A stretch of 64,000 nt of DNA from Scatacola_A faecigallinarum (GTDB lineage: Bacteria > Pseudomonadota > Alphaproteobacteria > RF32 > CAG-239), in NCBI GenBank assembly GCA_018713605.1, contig DVOM01000024.1, positions 1 to 64,000 on the forward strand, read 5' to 3'. Within the stretch, counting starts at the first letter, position 1. Each line of letters opens with the position of its first letter. The notes below the pieces were generated by a model. It was not told the DNA's origin, ran no database searches, and saw only the letters and a list, made by a program, of their open reading frames with translations. The position numbers were made by a program, and so were the translations under genes. This document shows positions 43,123 to 53,806 of this stretch, in pieces.

Positions 43123-45972
43123 TTACCATGCTGCAGCAGTAGCAGAACCTTCAGCCGAAGATACTGTTACAGAACCATCGGCGTTCTCCTTGGAAGAAGA
43201 TGCGATATAGACTTCCGGTTTGCCATGAGCAGCAATTTGAACTTGGTTGAGTTCGATTGATGTAATGGCGGTGTTGTTGTTAGCTTTTTCAATGCTTCTC
43301 CAGATAAAGGCATTACCGCTTTGATATGCGCGAGTGAAAACCCATGTTCCGTCAGCTTTTTGAGCAAGGCTTGCAACACCGGAAGGAGCATTTACTTCAT
43401 CCCAGCTCTTCTTGGCTACTTCTTTGCCATCGATAAAGCCCTTTAATCCGCCGCCTACGAGTTGTCCATTTTCATAGATGTTGTAAACGAAGATTGTGGC
43501 AATGTGATGGGCATTGTTGTAATCCCAAGTATGAGACTGGCTTCCAGATGAGATTCCGAACTGGTTAGGAGCAACGACCCAAAGGTTGACTTCTGCGCTG
43601 GCGTCGGTTGAACGGCCGTTAAATGTTGCACTAATCTGAGATTTGTACATCATGCCGTTCTTTCCGTCTTTACGACCGAGGTCAACAAGGCTGGAGGAAC
43701 CCAAATCGGTAAAGCTGTATGTCTTAGAAGTCATTGCAAAGCTGTCGCCGATAGTCGGAACAAATTCAGCTTCTTCATGATAAGCAGCAAATACAACTTG
43801 GGCTTTGTTAGTCTTTGTTGTATAAGTTGTTTTGTACTTCTTTACAGTAAACTTACCATACTTGCCGGCAGCCTCGCGGGTGCTTACAAGTTGCTTGGAT
43901 CCTTCAACTGCATTGGCGTCTGAAACGTTGAAGTTGTCAGTGTCAATGTTTTGGCCGGCCGGAGCTTCGATAGAATTGAAAATCTGAACACCGTCAGTAC
44001 CCAGTTCCTTTTCAGTGCCGTCAGACATGATGGCATAGAAAGTAGCATAAGTATAAGAGGTGGTCGGATTTACGTAATCGAAACCGAAGTTTTTGCCTAT
44101 AGTTCCTTTTGGGCTGGCCTCTTCACCTTTGTCATTCCAAACTTCAGTATCGGTGTTGTGTGCCGAAGCAGCATTTTTACCGAAAGCAGCGTTGTAAATG
44201 AAAGATACCGGAGTAACCTCGTAGTTGTGGTTGTTCTCTTTTTCTTCACGTACATTGCCCAGAGAAGTCTTAGAATGTTCCAAAACCCACATCGGAACTG
44301 TCAAGTTGCAGCTCTTTCCGCCTTCAGTATAAGTCAAAGCTGTATACTGGAGTTCAATCTCATGAGCATGGCCGTTATAAGAAGCGGTCATATCCTGAGA
44401 CATGGTTTGGAAAGTTAAACCTTCATGCTTTGTAGATGAACCAACTTTTGTTGCGTTGCCTTTCTTAGCAATTGTCGGGTTGCCAAAATTGGTGTTGTCG
44501 CGATACAGTCTGTCCAGTTTAGGCATGATGATTTTGCTTGCATAACCGTAGTTGTTGACAACGGTGGTGTCGCTGTATGTGTTGTCGTCATAATAACGTG
44601 TAATCACATAAGTTTTGTCACCGTCGAAACTCTTTTCGGTTACTCTTGTCAGGTTCTTTTCAGGTTTTGGTTCTTCGCCTTTCAGCTTACGGAGAATAAT
44701 TTCTCCTTCGCCGTTCAGGTTACGGTCATAGTAGGTCGCAACAATCCGTGAGTAAGCGTGTTTCTGCTCATAACCGTATCCGGCCATGTCGGTCAGTTCG
44801 GTTGTGCCGCTGTCGCGGAATGAGAAATCTTTGCTCAAGAACTGTATATTTTCTCCCATTCCCTGAGGCACAATATAAGTGGCCTCTTCAGTGTGTGCGT
44901 AAAATACACTTGAAGACTTGTCGGTCTTGGTTGTGTAAGTTGTTACGTACTCCTGAATGGAAATGGATCCTACCAATCTCGGGTCGCCAACTTTTTCTTT
45001 GGAACCGGCAACCGGTTCTAAGTCTGTTAAAGCAAAAGCTTCATCGTCTTTCAAATCAACAATGACGCCTTCGGCATTAACCAACCAGAAGCGAAGGGTT
45101 GCAGAAACATCAGAAAGTTTTTCTTCCTTACCGTTGTTCAATTTTTGCCACATTTCGAATGCTGTTTCGGCAGTATTGTCAGATGTGGTTTTGAACGTGA
45201 AGTTCTTTCCAAACATTTCCGTAGCTTCGGGATCCGGCTCAATGGTGTTGTTGGCTACGAAGAATTTGTGGGTTTTTGTAAACTCACGAACGTCGTCTTC
45301 ATTGTAAACAAATTCCCACACGAGAGTGTTGGTATAAAGTTTACCTTCAACGCCTTCATGAGTGTAAGCTTCGCCCTTTTCTCCGTAACGAACACCCTTG
45401 AAATTGCCTAACCAATAGCTGGATTTCATCTCCCAACCTTTATACCATGCTTTTTCGTGCACAGTATTGATGGTTTCTGAGAAACTGCCAAAGTTGTAGT
45501 TCCAACCAGCGCTAAACTCCATTTTAGTGAAGTCTCCGCTTTGGTAAGAACGAGTGGCTCTGGTAGCTGAGAAACTCGGAGCTCCGATAATGCTGTCAGG
45601 AACCACGATAATATCGTGATCACAGTCAGCGATTGAAGCTCTGACATTCAGGTCGGTGCGTACTTCTTTGCTTATACCATCTTCAATGATGGGATAGTAT
45701 GAAGTGTAGTGTTCTTCATCTTTGAAGTAGAGCTCTGGATTGCCGTCAGCTTTGATGCCTTCCTTTTTGATTACCTCGACAGTTAATGTGTCGTGAACGG
45801 GATACCAGATGGTATCTTTTTTCTCGATGATAACCTCGATGGTTTTCTGGGAAGCCGTGAATGTCGGCATACCATCTTCACTGTTAGTGCAAGAAGTAAA
45901 CATTGCACCAAAAACTACTGTGCAGAGCAACATTACTAATGCCGCAGCTGCGAAATTTTTCATTGTTCTCAT
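43123..45972 (-). CDS. Large lipoprotein, Bacteroidales-like, with duplicated domain (949 aa)
   Basis: A 949-residue predicted lipoprotein. The signal sequence ends in GAMFTSC (Cys28), followed by TNSEDG; an acidic stretch just after the Cys resembles the surface-export signal of Bacteroidota lipoproteins. The middle contains an internal duplication: TTYTTKTDKSSSVFYAHTEEA (about 345-365) and TTYTTKTNKAQVVFAAYHEEA (about 745-765), each followed by a domain with aromatic beta strands. The C-terminus ends in a low-complexity Ser/Ala stretch. The start lacks a Shine-Dalgarno and lies in AT-rich sequence (poly-A/T), again like Bacteroidota. Function unknown; a cell-surface or adhesin role is a guess. 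Confidence 0.75.
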   Translation of the reverse strand: MRTMKNFAAAALVMLLCTVVFGAMFTSCTNSEDGMPTFTASQKTIEVIIEKKDTIWYPVHDTLTVEVIKKEGIKADGNPELYFKDEEHYTSYYPIIEDGISKEVRTDLNVRASIADCDHDIIVVPDSIIGAPSFSATRATRSYQSGDFTKMEFSAGWNYNFGSFSETINTVHEKAWYKGWEMKSSYWLGNFKGVRYGEKGEAYTHEGVEGKLYTNTLVWEFVYNEDDVREFTKTHKFFVANNTIEPDPEATEMFGKNFTFKTTSDNTAETAFEMWQKLNNGKEEKLSDVSATLRFWLVNAEGVIVDLKDDEAFALTDLEPVAGSKEKVGDPRLVGSISIQEYVTTYTTKTDKSSSVFYAHTEEATYIVPQGMGENIQFLSKDFSFRDSGTTELTDMAGYGYEQKHAYSRIVATYYDRNLNGEGEIILRKLKGEEPKPEKNLTRVTEKSFDGDKTYVITRYYDDNTYSDTTVVNNYGYASKIIMPKLDRLYRDNTNFGNPTIAKKGNATKVGSSTKHEGLTFQTMSQDMTASYNGHAHEIELQYTALTYTEGGKSCNLTVPMWVLEHSKTSLGNVREEKENNHNYEVTPVSFIYNAAFGKNAASAHNTDTEVWNDKGEEASPKGTIGKNFGFDYVNPTTSYTYATFYAIMSDGTEKELGTDGVQIFNSIEAPAGQNIDTDNFNVSDANAVEGSKQLVSTREAAGKYGKFTVKKYKTTYTTKTNKAQVVFAAYHEEAEFVPTIGDSFAMTSKTYSFTDLGSSSLVDLGRKDGKNGMMYKSQISATFNGRSTDASAEVNLWVVAPNQFGISSGSQSHTWDYNNAHHIATIFVYNIYENGQLVGGGLKGFIDGKEVAKKSWDEVNAPSGVASLAQKADGTWVFTRAYQSGNAFIWRSIEKANNNTAITSIELNQVQIAAHGKPEVYIASSSKENADGSVTVSSAEGSATAAAW

Positions 45973-46544
45973 GATTTTTGTTTTTTTATTGTTATTATTT
46001 TTGTTATTTTCTTTGGAGGGAACTTCGGGAAATATGGGTTTCGGGAAGTTTTATTTGAAAAATTATGTCAGAGATGGAGATTCAAATTCAGCTGATAACC
46101 CTTTGGTCTAACCTAAATTTTATGAATCCTTTTATTCTTTTAAAATAACTGGCCATTGTAATCTAACATAATCCTTATTTGTCGAATTTTAGAATAGCAC
46201 AAAATTGATTAAAAAACAATAAAAACCATATGAATCTCTTTGATTTTTATCGTTTTAACAAAAGTGTAACAATGTTTAAAATGTCCAAGTTTGGACAAAA
46301 TCGGTTATTTTCAGGGAGTCGCCGCCGATGACGTAAGTTTGTGAATTTTAAGACTTTTTTGAAACAAAATGAATCCGCGCAGCTGATGGTTGCACAAATT
46401 TAGCAGAATCCCGGACTCAAAAAGAAACGAATCGGAGTGTTTTTTGTATTTCGGCGCGAATTTTCCGGAGATGTCCGACTCGGAAAAGCTGTTTTGTGGT
46501 ATTTGGACTTTTTTGATTGTCATTGTCAGGCATTCCTTTTCTCT
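45973..46544. other. AT-rich gene-free stretch upstream of the lipoprotein gene
   Basis: 572 bp without a supported gene. It holds the AT-rich leader of the lipoprotein gene, a palindrome TGTCCAA-GT-TTGGACA (46282-46297) and a plus-strand promoter (separate entry). The part 46300-46540 shows no convincing coding signal. Confidence 0.6.
46255..46297 (+). promoter_or_regulatory. Plus-strand promoter with TTTGGACAAAAT box
   Basis: TTAACA (46255-46260), a 16-nt spacer and TAAAAT (46277-46282), followed by a palindrome and TTTGGACAAAAT. It points towards ppdK, 575 bp away. The same box follows the promoter of the barrel gene at 41.7 kb. Its transcript is unknown. Confidence 0.45.
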
Positions 46545-46690
46545 TTCCTGTCATTTCCGGTTTTGGCGGGGAAAGCCGGAAGATCCCCGGGTTAAACCCG
46601 GGGATGACATCAGAGGTAGGGTAAACCCGGGGATGACGCCAGGGGAGATGTCCGGGACAAGCCTGAACATGACAGATAAAAGAAAGCCCG
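46545..46690. repeat. Dispersed palindromic repeats, cluster 5 (right border of the foreign pair)
   Basis: The clearest unit is ATCCCCGGG-TTAAA-CCCGGGGATGACA (46582-46610). A second copy GGGTAAACCCGGGGATGACGCC and ATGTCCGGGAC..CTGAACATGACA follow to about 46675. The segment from 46690 to the ppdK ribosome site (46842) carries no gene. Confidence 0.75.
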
Positions 46691-46856
46691 AATATGACGG
46701 AAAGGACGGAGAAAGGGATAAGTCTGAAAAACTAATATTTTTCTTGAAGAATCAATTGATATGTTATAGATTCGCAGACAGTTCAAAGAATCGGCCTGCG
46801 CCTTTCGGGGCGTGTGGCCATGTTTTAACAATATAGCTATAGGAGCTGAAACAACA

Positions 46857-49553
<2,697 letters not shown>

Positions 49554-49556
49554 AAA

Positions 49557-49680
49557 ACTCTGTATAATGGCTGACTAATACAGAAAGTACGAGAGGCGGA
49601 AAATTCATGTAGGTTTGTCTACACTAAAATTTTCCGCCCTCTTTTTTCTTATTATTCCGCTCATTCTCCAGAGTTTTTTT
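49557..49680 (+). ncRNA. Repeated structured 3' element, copy D (after ppdK)
   Basis: ACTCTG (49557-49562) pairs with CAGAGT (49669-49674), then TATA faces TCTC as in copy A. An inner stem GGCGGAAAATT/AATTTTCCGCC (about 49596-49638) encloses TGTAG/CTACA. It ends in T7. CTGTAT and ATACAG around AATGGCTGACTA can form a local hairpin. Relative to copy A, the outer helix bases differ but still pair (CTCTG/CAGAG against CCTCG/CGAGG). Confidence 0.65.
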
Positions 49681-49696
49681 GTGTAAAAAAATAAGT

Positions 49697-49753
49697 CCTT
49701 TTAGGCTAAGTTACGTACGTTGATGTACGCGCCTGTCGCCTAAAAGGCTTTTT
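49697..49753 (+). terminator. Second terminator-like hairpin after ppdK
   Basis: CCTTTTAGGC (49697-49706) pairs with GCCTAAAAGG (49738-49747), with an inner ACGTAC/GTACG hairpin, followed by CTTTTTCTT. A third hairpin without a T-run, GGAAAAAGCC/GGCTTTTCC, lies at 49829-49854. The 430-bp gap up to 49984 holds no gene. Confidence 0.7.
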
Positions 49754-49983
49754 CTTATTATAATCCTCGTATATCGGCTTTTGTTTTTTCTCTTCTCTTT
49801 TTATTGTTTTGCGTATTTTCCTGAGTTTGGAAAAAGCCAGGTTCAGGCTTTTCCGATATGGCTTTAGCTTTGCCGCGTGAAACGATTATTGTATGAGGGC
49901 GAAAAGAGGTTTCGGGGCGCCTTTTTTATTGTTTTTTAAGGTTCGTGGTATATGTATTTGTTCAAATACAGGTGAGGTGTGAA

Positions 49984-50571
49984 ATGAAACCGTATAACCA
50001 GGGAAATGTCGATTTTTTCTGCGGCATTTATGCCGTTATCAACGCATGTCGTTATGCCGGGCGCAAATATCATATTTTCAGCTTTAAGGAGGGCTGCGCG
50101 TTTTATCAGCATATGATGCAGTTTCTGCTGGACAAAGGGCTGTTTGAAGAGGTTCTCTATCATGGCTCTTCTTTTGAAATTATGCAGATGTATTTGGAAC
50201 AGGCCTGTAAGTACATGTATGAGCATTATCGGCTGCGGTTGTTCTATAAGCGGCCGTTTACATGGATGGACATGCCGCTTGAACGGGCGACCAGAGTCAT
50301 CGCCAAATATCTGACGGCGCCGAACACGGCCTCAATAATTCGCTTTGAAAACAAAGACTGCGGCGACCTCTGGTCAATAATCCGGGCGGTGCCGTTTCCG
50401 CTGAGCAGGTTTAAACTGTTTGACAGTTATCTGTATCCGCATTTGGATACAGGCAGCTGTCGTTGGGAAAAAGGCAAAAAATGCAGTTATGTACCGCGCG
50501 AGGGGATTATTTTTGTTAAAATCGCACCCGAAAAGCCGGATAAGTTGTCAGATGATATTGACAAAAACTGA
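49984..50571 (+). CDS. Papain/C39-like cysteine peptidase homologue, catalytic His not evident
   Basis: A 195-residue soluble protein. NQGNVDFFCGIYAVINACRYA (residues 5-25) resembles the Cys-containing N-terminal motif of small bacterial papain-fold proteins (pattern N-x-G-x-x-D-x-x-CG-[VI]-Y-x-[VI]-x-N-A). In those proteins an H-W-[ST] motif about 120 residues later provides His and an LFDS segment provides the acid residue. Here the corresponding stretch reads GDLWSIIRAVP then KLFDSYLYPHL, so His appears to be Leu, although the nearby His after FDSYLYP could substitute. ATG 49984 follows GAGGTG. It lies at the start of a group of four unrecognised genes. Confidence 0.65.
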   Translation: MKPYNQGNVDFFCGIYAVINACRYAGRKYHIFSFKEGCAFYQHMMQFLLDKGLFEEVLYHGSSFEIMQMYLEQACKYMYEHYRLRLFYKRPFTWMDMPLERATRVIAKYLTAPNTASIIRFENKDCGDLWSIIRAVPFPLSRFKLFDSYLYPHLDTGSCRWEKGKKCSYVPREGIIFVKIAPEKPDKLSDDIDKN

Positions 50572-50686
50572 TCTTTGATTACATTTACAGCCATAGTTAA
50601 TATATTTTTTAGGAGTATTTTGTTTTTTGAAAACATTTTAAGCCTCAGGCTTTACCATATTTTTATAACGTTTTAATTTTTATAGT

Positions 50687-51166
50687 ATGAAGGAAAATCT
50701 TCTCTCCAAAAAAGATGCCAAAGTTCAGCTTGAACGGCTTGGCATAATTGTAAAGGAAGACGACGTGCAAATAGGCCGTTTTTTCCTGATTGAAAATCCC
50801 GGCAGCGGCAAAGTGACGGTTTCGCCTTTTTGCGTCTGTGGGGAAGGCGTAACCGGATTGGGCGTTTGTTTCGTGTATTACTATCACGGAATTCTGACTG
50901 AAAACCGGTATCGGAATTTTGTTTACAGCTGCATGAATTTTCTGATTCCCGACAACAGGAAGAAAACTTATGCCGTTTATGTCCGGGCTTTCAGCGGCAA
51001 ACACAGCCGTTTTCCGGAATTTGTGCTGAAAGAAAATTCTGAAATGATCCGTTATGATCTGCCCGGACATTCGTTTATGGCCGATGCCGGCGAATGGGTA
51101 GTTGTTGACGGCAGAATCGTTGCGGCAAAGGCGGTTTTCAAAACCCCGGTTGCCATGCGCGGATAA
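50687..51166 (+). CDS. Protein of unknown function (159 aa)
   Basis: A 159-residue soluble protein starting MKENLLSKKDAKVQLERLG, with segments VTVSPFCVCGEGVTGLGVCFVYYYHG and DLPGHSFMADAGEWVVVDGR that suggest a mixed beta fold. No Shine-Dalgarno sequence precedes the ATG (TTTTTATAGTATG). I do not recognise it. It ends in a good terminator and lies between the cysteine-peptidase-like gene and the paralogue pair. Confidence 0.65.
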   Translation: MKENLLSKKDAKVQLERLGIIVKEDDVQIGRFFLIENPGSGKVTVSPFCVCGEGVTGLGVCFVYYYHGILTENRYRNFVYSCMNFLIPDNRKKTYAVYVRAFSGKHSRFPEFVLKENSEMIRYDLPGHSFMADAGEWVVVDGRIVAAKAVFKTPVAMRG

Positions 51167-51172
51167 TTTGTT

Positions 51173-51212
51173 ACGACAGGTTTGTCCTAAGGGGCAGACC
51201 TGTCGTTTGTTT
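51173..51212 (+). terminator. Intrinsic terminator after the 159-aa gene
   Basis: ACGACAGGT (51173-51181) pairs with ACCTGTCGT (51198-51206), followed by TTGTTTT. Confidence 0.8.
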
Positions 51213-51238
51213 TAAATAAATTTGACGGCTTATGAATA

Positions 51239-51267
51239 TTGACAAAATTTGTCCAGAGTGGTATTTT
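51239..51267 (+). promoter_or_regulatory. Candidate promoter of the paralogue pair
   Basis: TTGACA (51239-51244), a 17-nt spacer and TATTTT (51262-51267), 65 nt upstream of the first paralogue. Confidence 0.5.
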
Positions 51268-51331
51268 GCGGGTCGATTGATATTAAGAATATGCGAGAGT
51301 ATTACTATAGTTTAATTTAAATTGAAAAATC

Positions 51332-52114
51332 ATGGAAAAGAAAGTTATCATTTCAGACCTGACATTGTCAGCCGCTGAAGGTGTTGCAGAAACAAAGGCC
51401 AAACGTTTTTGGGAAAACCGCATGAAACCTTATGAAAAAGTCAGGTTTCTGGCCGGGCATTTTGACCGTTTTATCGAGTATAATCCCGAATATGTTCAGG
51501 AAGGTCCGATTCAGATTGTCGTTTCGGCGACCAAAGACGTCGGCGCTTATCAGATCGGGCCGGACGAATATATGGAAGACGTGCTGGTTTCCAGAACGCC
51601 TCTGCGCGGGGCAAAATATTTTGTGGCCCTGCTCGGCGAAGCCAGAAACTGTGCAAGTTCTCACCGACGTTTCCAGCGTTGTCTGTATGCAAATACATTT
51701 TATCTGCATATTGACGGCAAAGGGATTATTCATCTTGACAGGCTGTTGGACAACAATGACTGGCTTTTTGCCGACCGCGTTGACCGCGCTCTGGAGATTG
51801 CGGTTAAGCGTCTGGGCGGAAAAATGTCTGAAGAGGAAAAGCCGCAGTGGTGCGATTTTTCCTACGGCGAAATCAAAGATTTCGGCCGGGTCGGATATTA
51901 TGTTGCCAAAGACGGCCGGAAACGTCTGATTATCTGCATGCTCAATTCCGGAACAATTTTGCCGGAACTTGATGCCAATGATGTCAAGCTTTCCGTTTTG
52001 TCTAGAAAAGGCGAATATTCCGATATGGTAAATCCGCTGCTGCGTTTCAGAATGCTGTCCAATAACATTGTTGCCCGTGTCAGTGCGGACAATGTAAATG
52101 CGTTTATGCGATGA
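51332..52114 (+). CDS. Orphan protein, first of a tandem paralogue pair (260 aa)
   Basis: A 260-residue soluble protein not recognised by motif. A central block, YNPEYVQEGPIQIVVSATKD (about 50-69) and YMEDVLVSRTPLRGAKYFVALLGEAR, is closely matched in the next gene. The C-terminal half carries LIICMLNSGTILPELD, matched there by VLICMPNSGAILDYAS. There is no signal peptide, membrane helix or Cys pattern. The ATG has no Shine-Dalgarno sequence (TTGAAAAATCATG). Its stop overlaps the start of the second paralogue (ATGA), so both are made from one message. Function unknown. Confidence 0.7.
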   Translation: MEKKVIISDLTLSAAEGVAETKAKRFWENRMKPYEKVRFLAGHFDRFIEYNPEYVQEGPIQIVVSATKDVGAYQIGPDEYMEDVLVSRTPLRGAKYFVALLGEARNCASSHRRFQRCLYANTFYLHIDGKGIIHLDRLLDNNDWLFADRVDRALEIAVKRLGGKMSEEEKPQWCDFSYGEIKDFGRVGYYVAKDGRKRLIICMLNSGTILPELDANDVKLSVLSRKGEYSDMVNPLLRFRMLSNNIVARVSADNVNAFMR

Positions 52115-52860
52115 ACAGCTATAAGATTTCCCGAGTGCCGGTTGTCGGCGGCGGGAAGAGAGAACGGCGGACTCCGTTTTCGCAGAGAGTTGACGAACTT
52201 GCGGACAATTTGAAGGGCTTTTTTGCCTATAATCCCGGTTATGAGCAGGAAGGTCCGATGCAAATTGCCGTGTCGGCAAGGGTAGACGAAGGAACCTACC
52301 AGTATGCGCCGGACAAATATGCCGAAAACATTCTGGTTTCCAAAACGCCGCGCAAAGGTGCCGATTTTTTTGTCGCAGGCCTTGGCGCATCCCGTCTTCC
52401 CGGCGGCAGAAACGTCGGCAAACGCTGCCATTATTCCCGAACCTATTATGTCTGGAAAGATGGCGAAGGCTATTGTTGCAGGCTCTTGCTCAACAACGGC
52501 GAACAGCTTGTTGCCAAAAAGGCGGACGCGGCTCTGGACTGGATAATCGCCCGGGTCGGAGGCACGGCGCTGCAAGACGGTTCCGGCTGGTTTCGTTTCC
52601 GGCTGGAAGACGGTCTGAATTCGCTGGGCAGAATCAGGTGTTACTGGGATAAGGACGAAGAGCTGAGGGTGCTGATTTGCATGCCCAATTCGGGTGCAAT
52701 TCTTGATTATGCGTCTTTTGACGTGGAAATCGGCGAAGTTTTGCAGCCGGGGCATTATTATTCGACCCGTTTTCTGAACTTTATGCTGAACGGGCTGGAT
52801 AACCTGCAGAGCAACCAGACGCTTTCGCAGAAAGAACTGAACGATGATTTGACGCCATGA
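52111..52860 (+). CDS. Orphan protein, second of a tandem paralogue pair (249 aa)
   Basis: A 249-residue paralogue of the preceding protein. The shared block here is YNPGYEQEGPMQIAVSARVD and YAENILVSKTPRKGADFFVAGLGASR, then LICMPNSGAILDYASFDVEI. The divergence suggests an old duplication or different roles, perhaps a heterodimer. It has a distinct N-terminus (MNSYKISRVPVVGGGKRERR) and a polar C-terminal tail. It is coupled by ATGA overlap and ends 4 nt before a strong terminator. No family assignment. Confidence 0.7.
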   Translation: MNSYKISRVPVVGGGKRERRTPFSQRVDELADNLKGFFAYNPGYEQEGPMQIAVSARVDEGTYQYAPDKYAENILVSKTPRKGADFFVAGLGASRLPGGRNVGKRCHYSRTYYVWKDGEGYCCRLLLNNGEQLVAKKADAALDWIIARVGGTALQDGSGWFRFRLEDGLNSLGRIRCYWDKDEELRVLICMPNSGAILDYASFDVEIGEVLQPGHYYSTRFLNFMLNGLDNLQSNQTLSQKELNDDLTP

Positions 52861-52864
52861 CGTT

Positions 52865-52904
52865 AAAGAGCGGGTTTCCCGAAAGGAAACGCCGCTCTTT
52901 TTGT
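52865..52904 (+). terminator. Intrinsic terminator after the paralogue pair
   Basis: AAAGAGCGG (52865-52873) pairs with CCGCTCTTT (52892-52900), enclosing TTTCC-CGAAA-GGAAA, followed by TTTTT. The rest of the 313-bp gap to pal (52905-53160) carries AT-rich sequence that probably includes the pal promoter; no gene is supported there. Confidence 0.9.
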
Positions 52905-53172
52905 ATATACGGAAGTTTTACGGAATCGCTGATTTTAAAGCGTCGCAAACCGATAAAAGGTTATATGTTTTCTCCGGCGGACGCGTTTTGACTCCGGCCG
53001 GAGACCGGCAAAACCGGGCTGAATGGCGGCAAAGGGGCTTTGCTGCAAGTTTTTTTGCATTTTTTGCGGTCTTTTTACTTTTGTTATTGAAAAATAAATT
53101 TTTATTGCTTAAGTTAAAGCTGTATTAGTTGTTTAGCAATTAAAAATATTAAACCCAATTGGAGAATATAAA

Positions 53173-53637
53173 ATGAAAAAACTTTTAAGTTTGTTTTGCG
53201 CAATCGCTTTCTTATCCGGTTGTTCTTCTTTCGGTTCCAACGGCGGCCTGTTCGGCGGCAGCGAATGTGAATCCAGAGAAGCCCGTGACTTCATGGCCAA
53301 TGCTGAAGACAGAGTATTCTTTGCTTTCGACAGCTCGGCTCTTTCCGACAACGCCGTCGAAGTCCTGAATACTCAGGTTAAATGGCTGAAAGACCACAAG
53401 AAAGTTAACGTCATCGTTCAGGGTTACTGCGATGAGAGAGGTACCCGCGAATACAACCTGGCTTTGGGTGAGCGTCGTGCCAATGCCGTTAAGCAGTATC
53501 TGGTATCCCAGGGCATTGCAGCAGACAGAATCTCTGTAATCTCCTATGGTAAAGAGCGTCCGGCCGTTCTCGGCAACAACGAAGCTGCCTGGGCTCAGAA
53601 CCGTCGTGCCGTTACTGTTGTCAAAGCTGCCAACTAA
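53173..53637 (+). CDS. pal: Peptidoglycan-associated lipoprotein Pal
   Basis: A 154-residue outer-membrane lipoprotein of the Tol-Pal system. The signal sequence has lipobox FLSGC (Cys17), then a short Ser/Gly linker and an OmpA-like peptidoglycan-binding domain (about 40-150: VFFAFDSSALSDNAVEVLN, VQGYCDERGTREYNLALGERRANAV and RPAVLGNNEAAWAQNRRAV). TTGGAGAATATAAA precedes the ATG. It is followed by cpoB, tilS and ftsH, the usual alphaproteobacterial order, but tolQRA and tolB are not adjacent. Confidence 0.96.
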   Translation: MKKLLSLFCAIAFLSGCSSFGSNGGLFGGSECESREARDFMANAEDRVFFAFDSSALSDNAVEVLNTQVKWLKDHKKVNVIVQGYCDERGTREYNLALGERRANAVKQYLVSQGIAADRISVISYGKERPAVLGNNEAAWAQNRRAVTVVKAAN

Positions 53638-53665
53638 TCAGCTTACGGTATCGTAAGAGTTCGAA

Positions 53666-53696
53666 AAGGAACGCGTCTTTAGGCGCGTTCCTTTTT
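53666..53696 (+). terminator. Intrinsic terminator after pal
   Basis: AAGGAACGCG (53666-53675) pairs with CGCGTTCCTT (53684-53693), with T5. It would separate pal from cpoB transcripts. Confidence 0.85.
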
Positions 53697-53806
53697 ATGT
53701 CTGGTGGGAAACAGGCTTTTTGCGCTTGTGATTATGGAACTTTTATTTTATCTTAGGCTGACAGGCAAAAAAACTGCAACGGGAATAACATTTATTGAGG
53801 TCAGAA

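Noticed and set aside
1137..46690. CRISPR array
   Set aside because: The repeats are palindromic, vary in sequence and are not regularly spaced; no cas genes are present.
46390..46836. 148-aa plus-strand frame upstream of ppdK
   Set aside because: It runs through repeat cluster 5; its residues (e.g. PRVKPGDD, GMTPGEMSG) are translations of the palindromes.
52901..53128. 75-aa plus-strand frame before pal
   Set aside because: It starts inside a terminator T-run without a ribosome site and its hydrophobic end comes from AT-rich promoter DNA.
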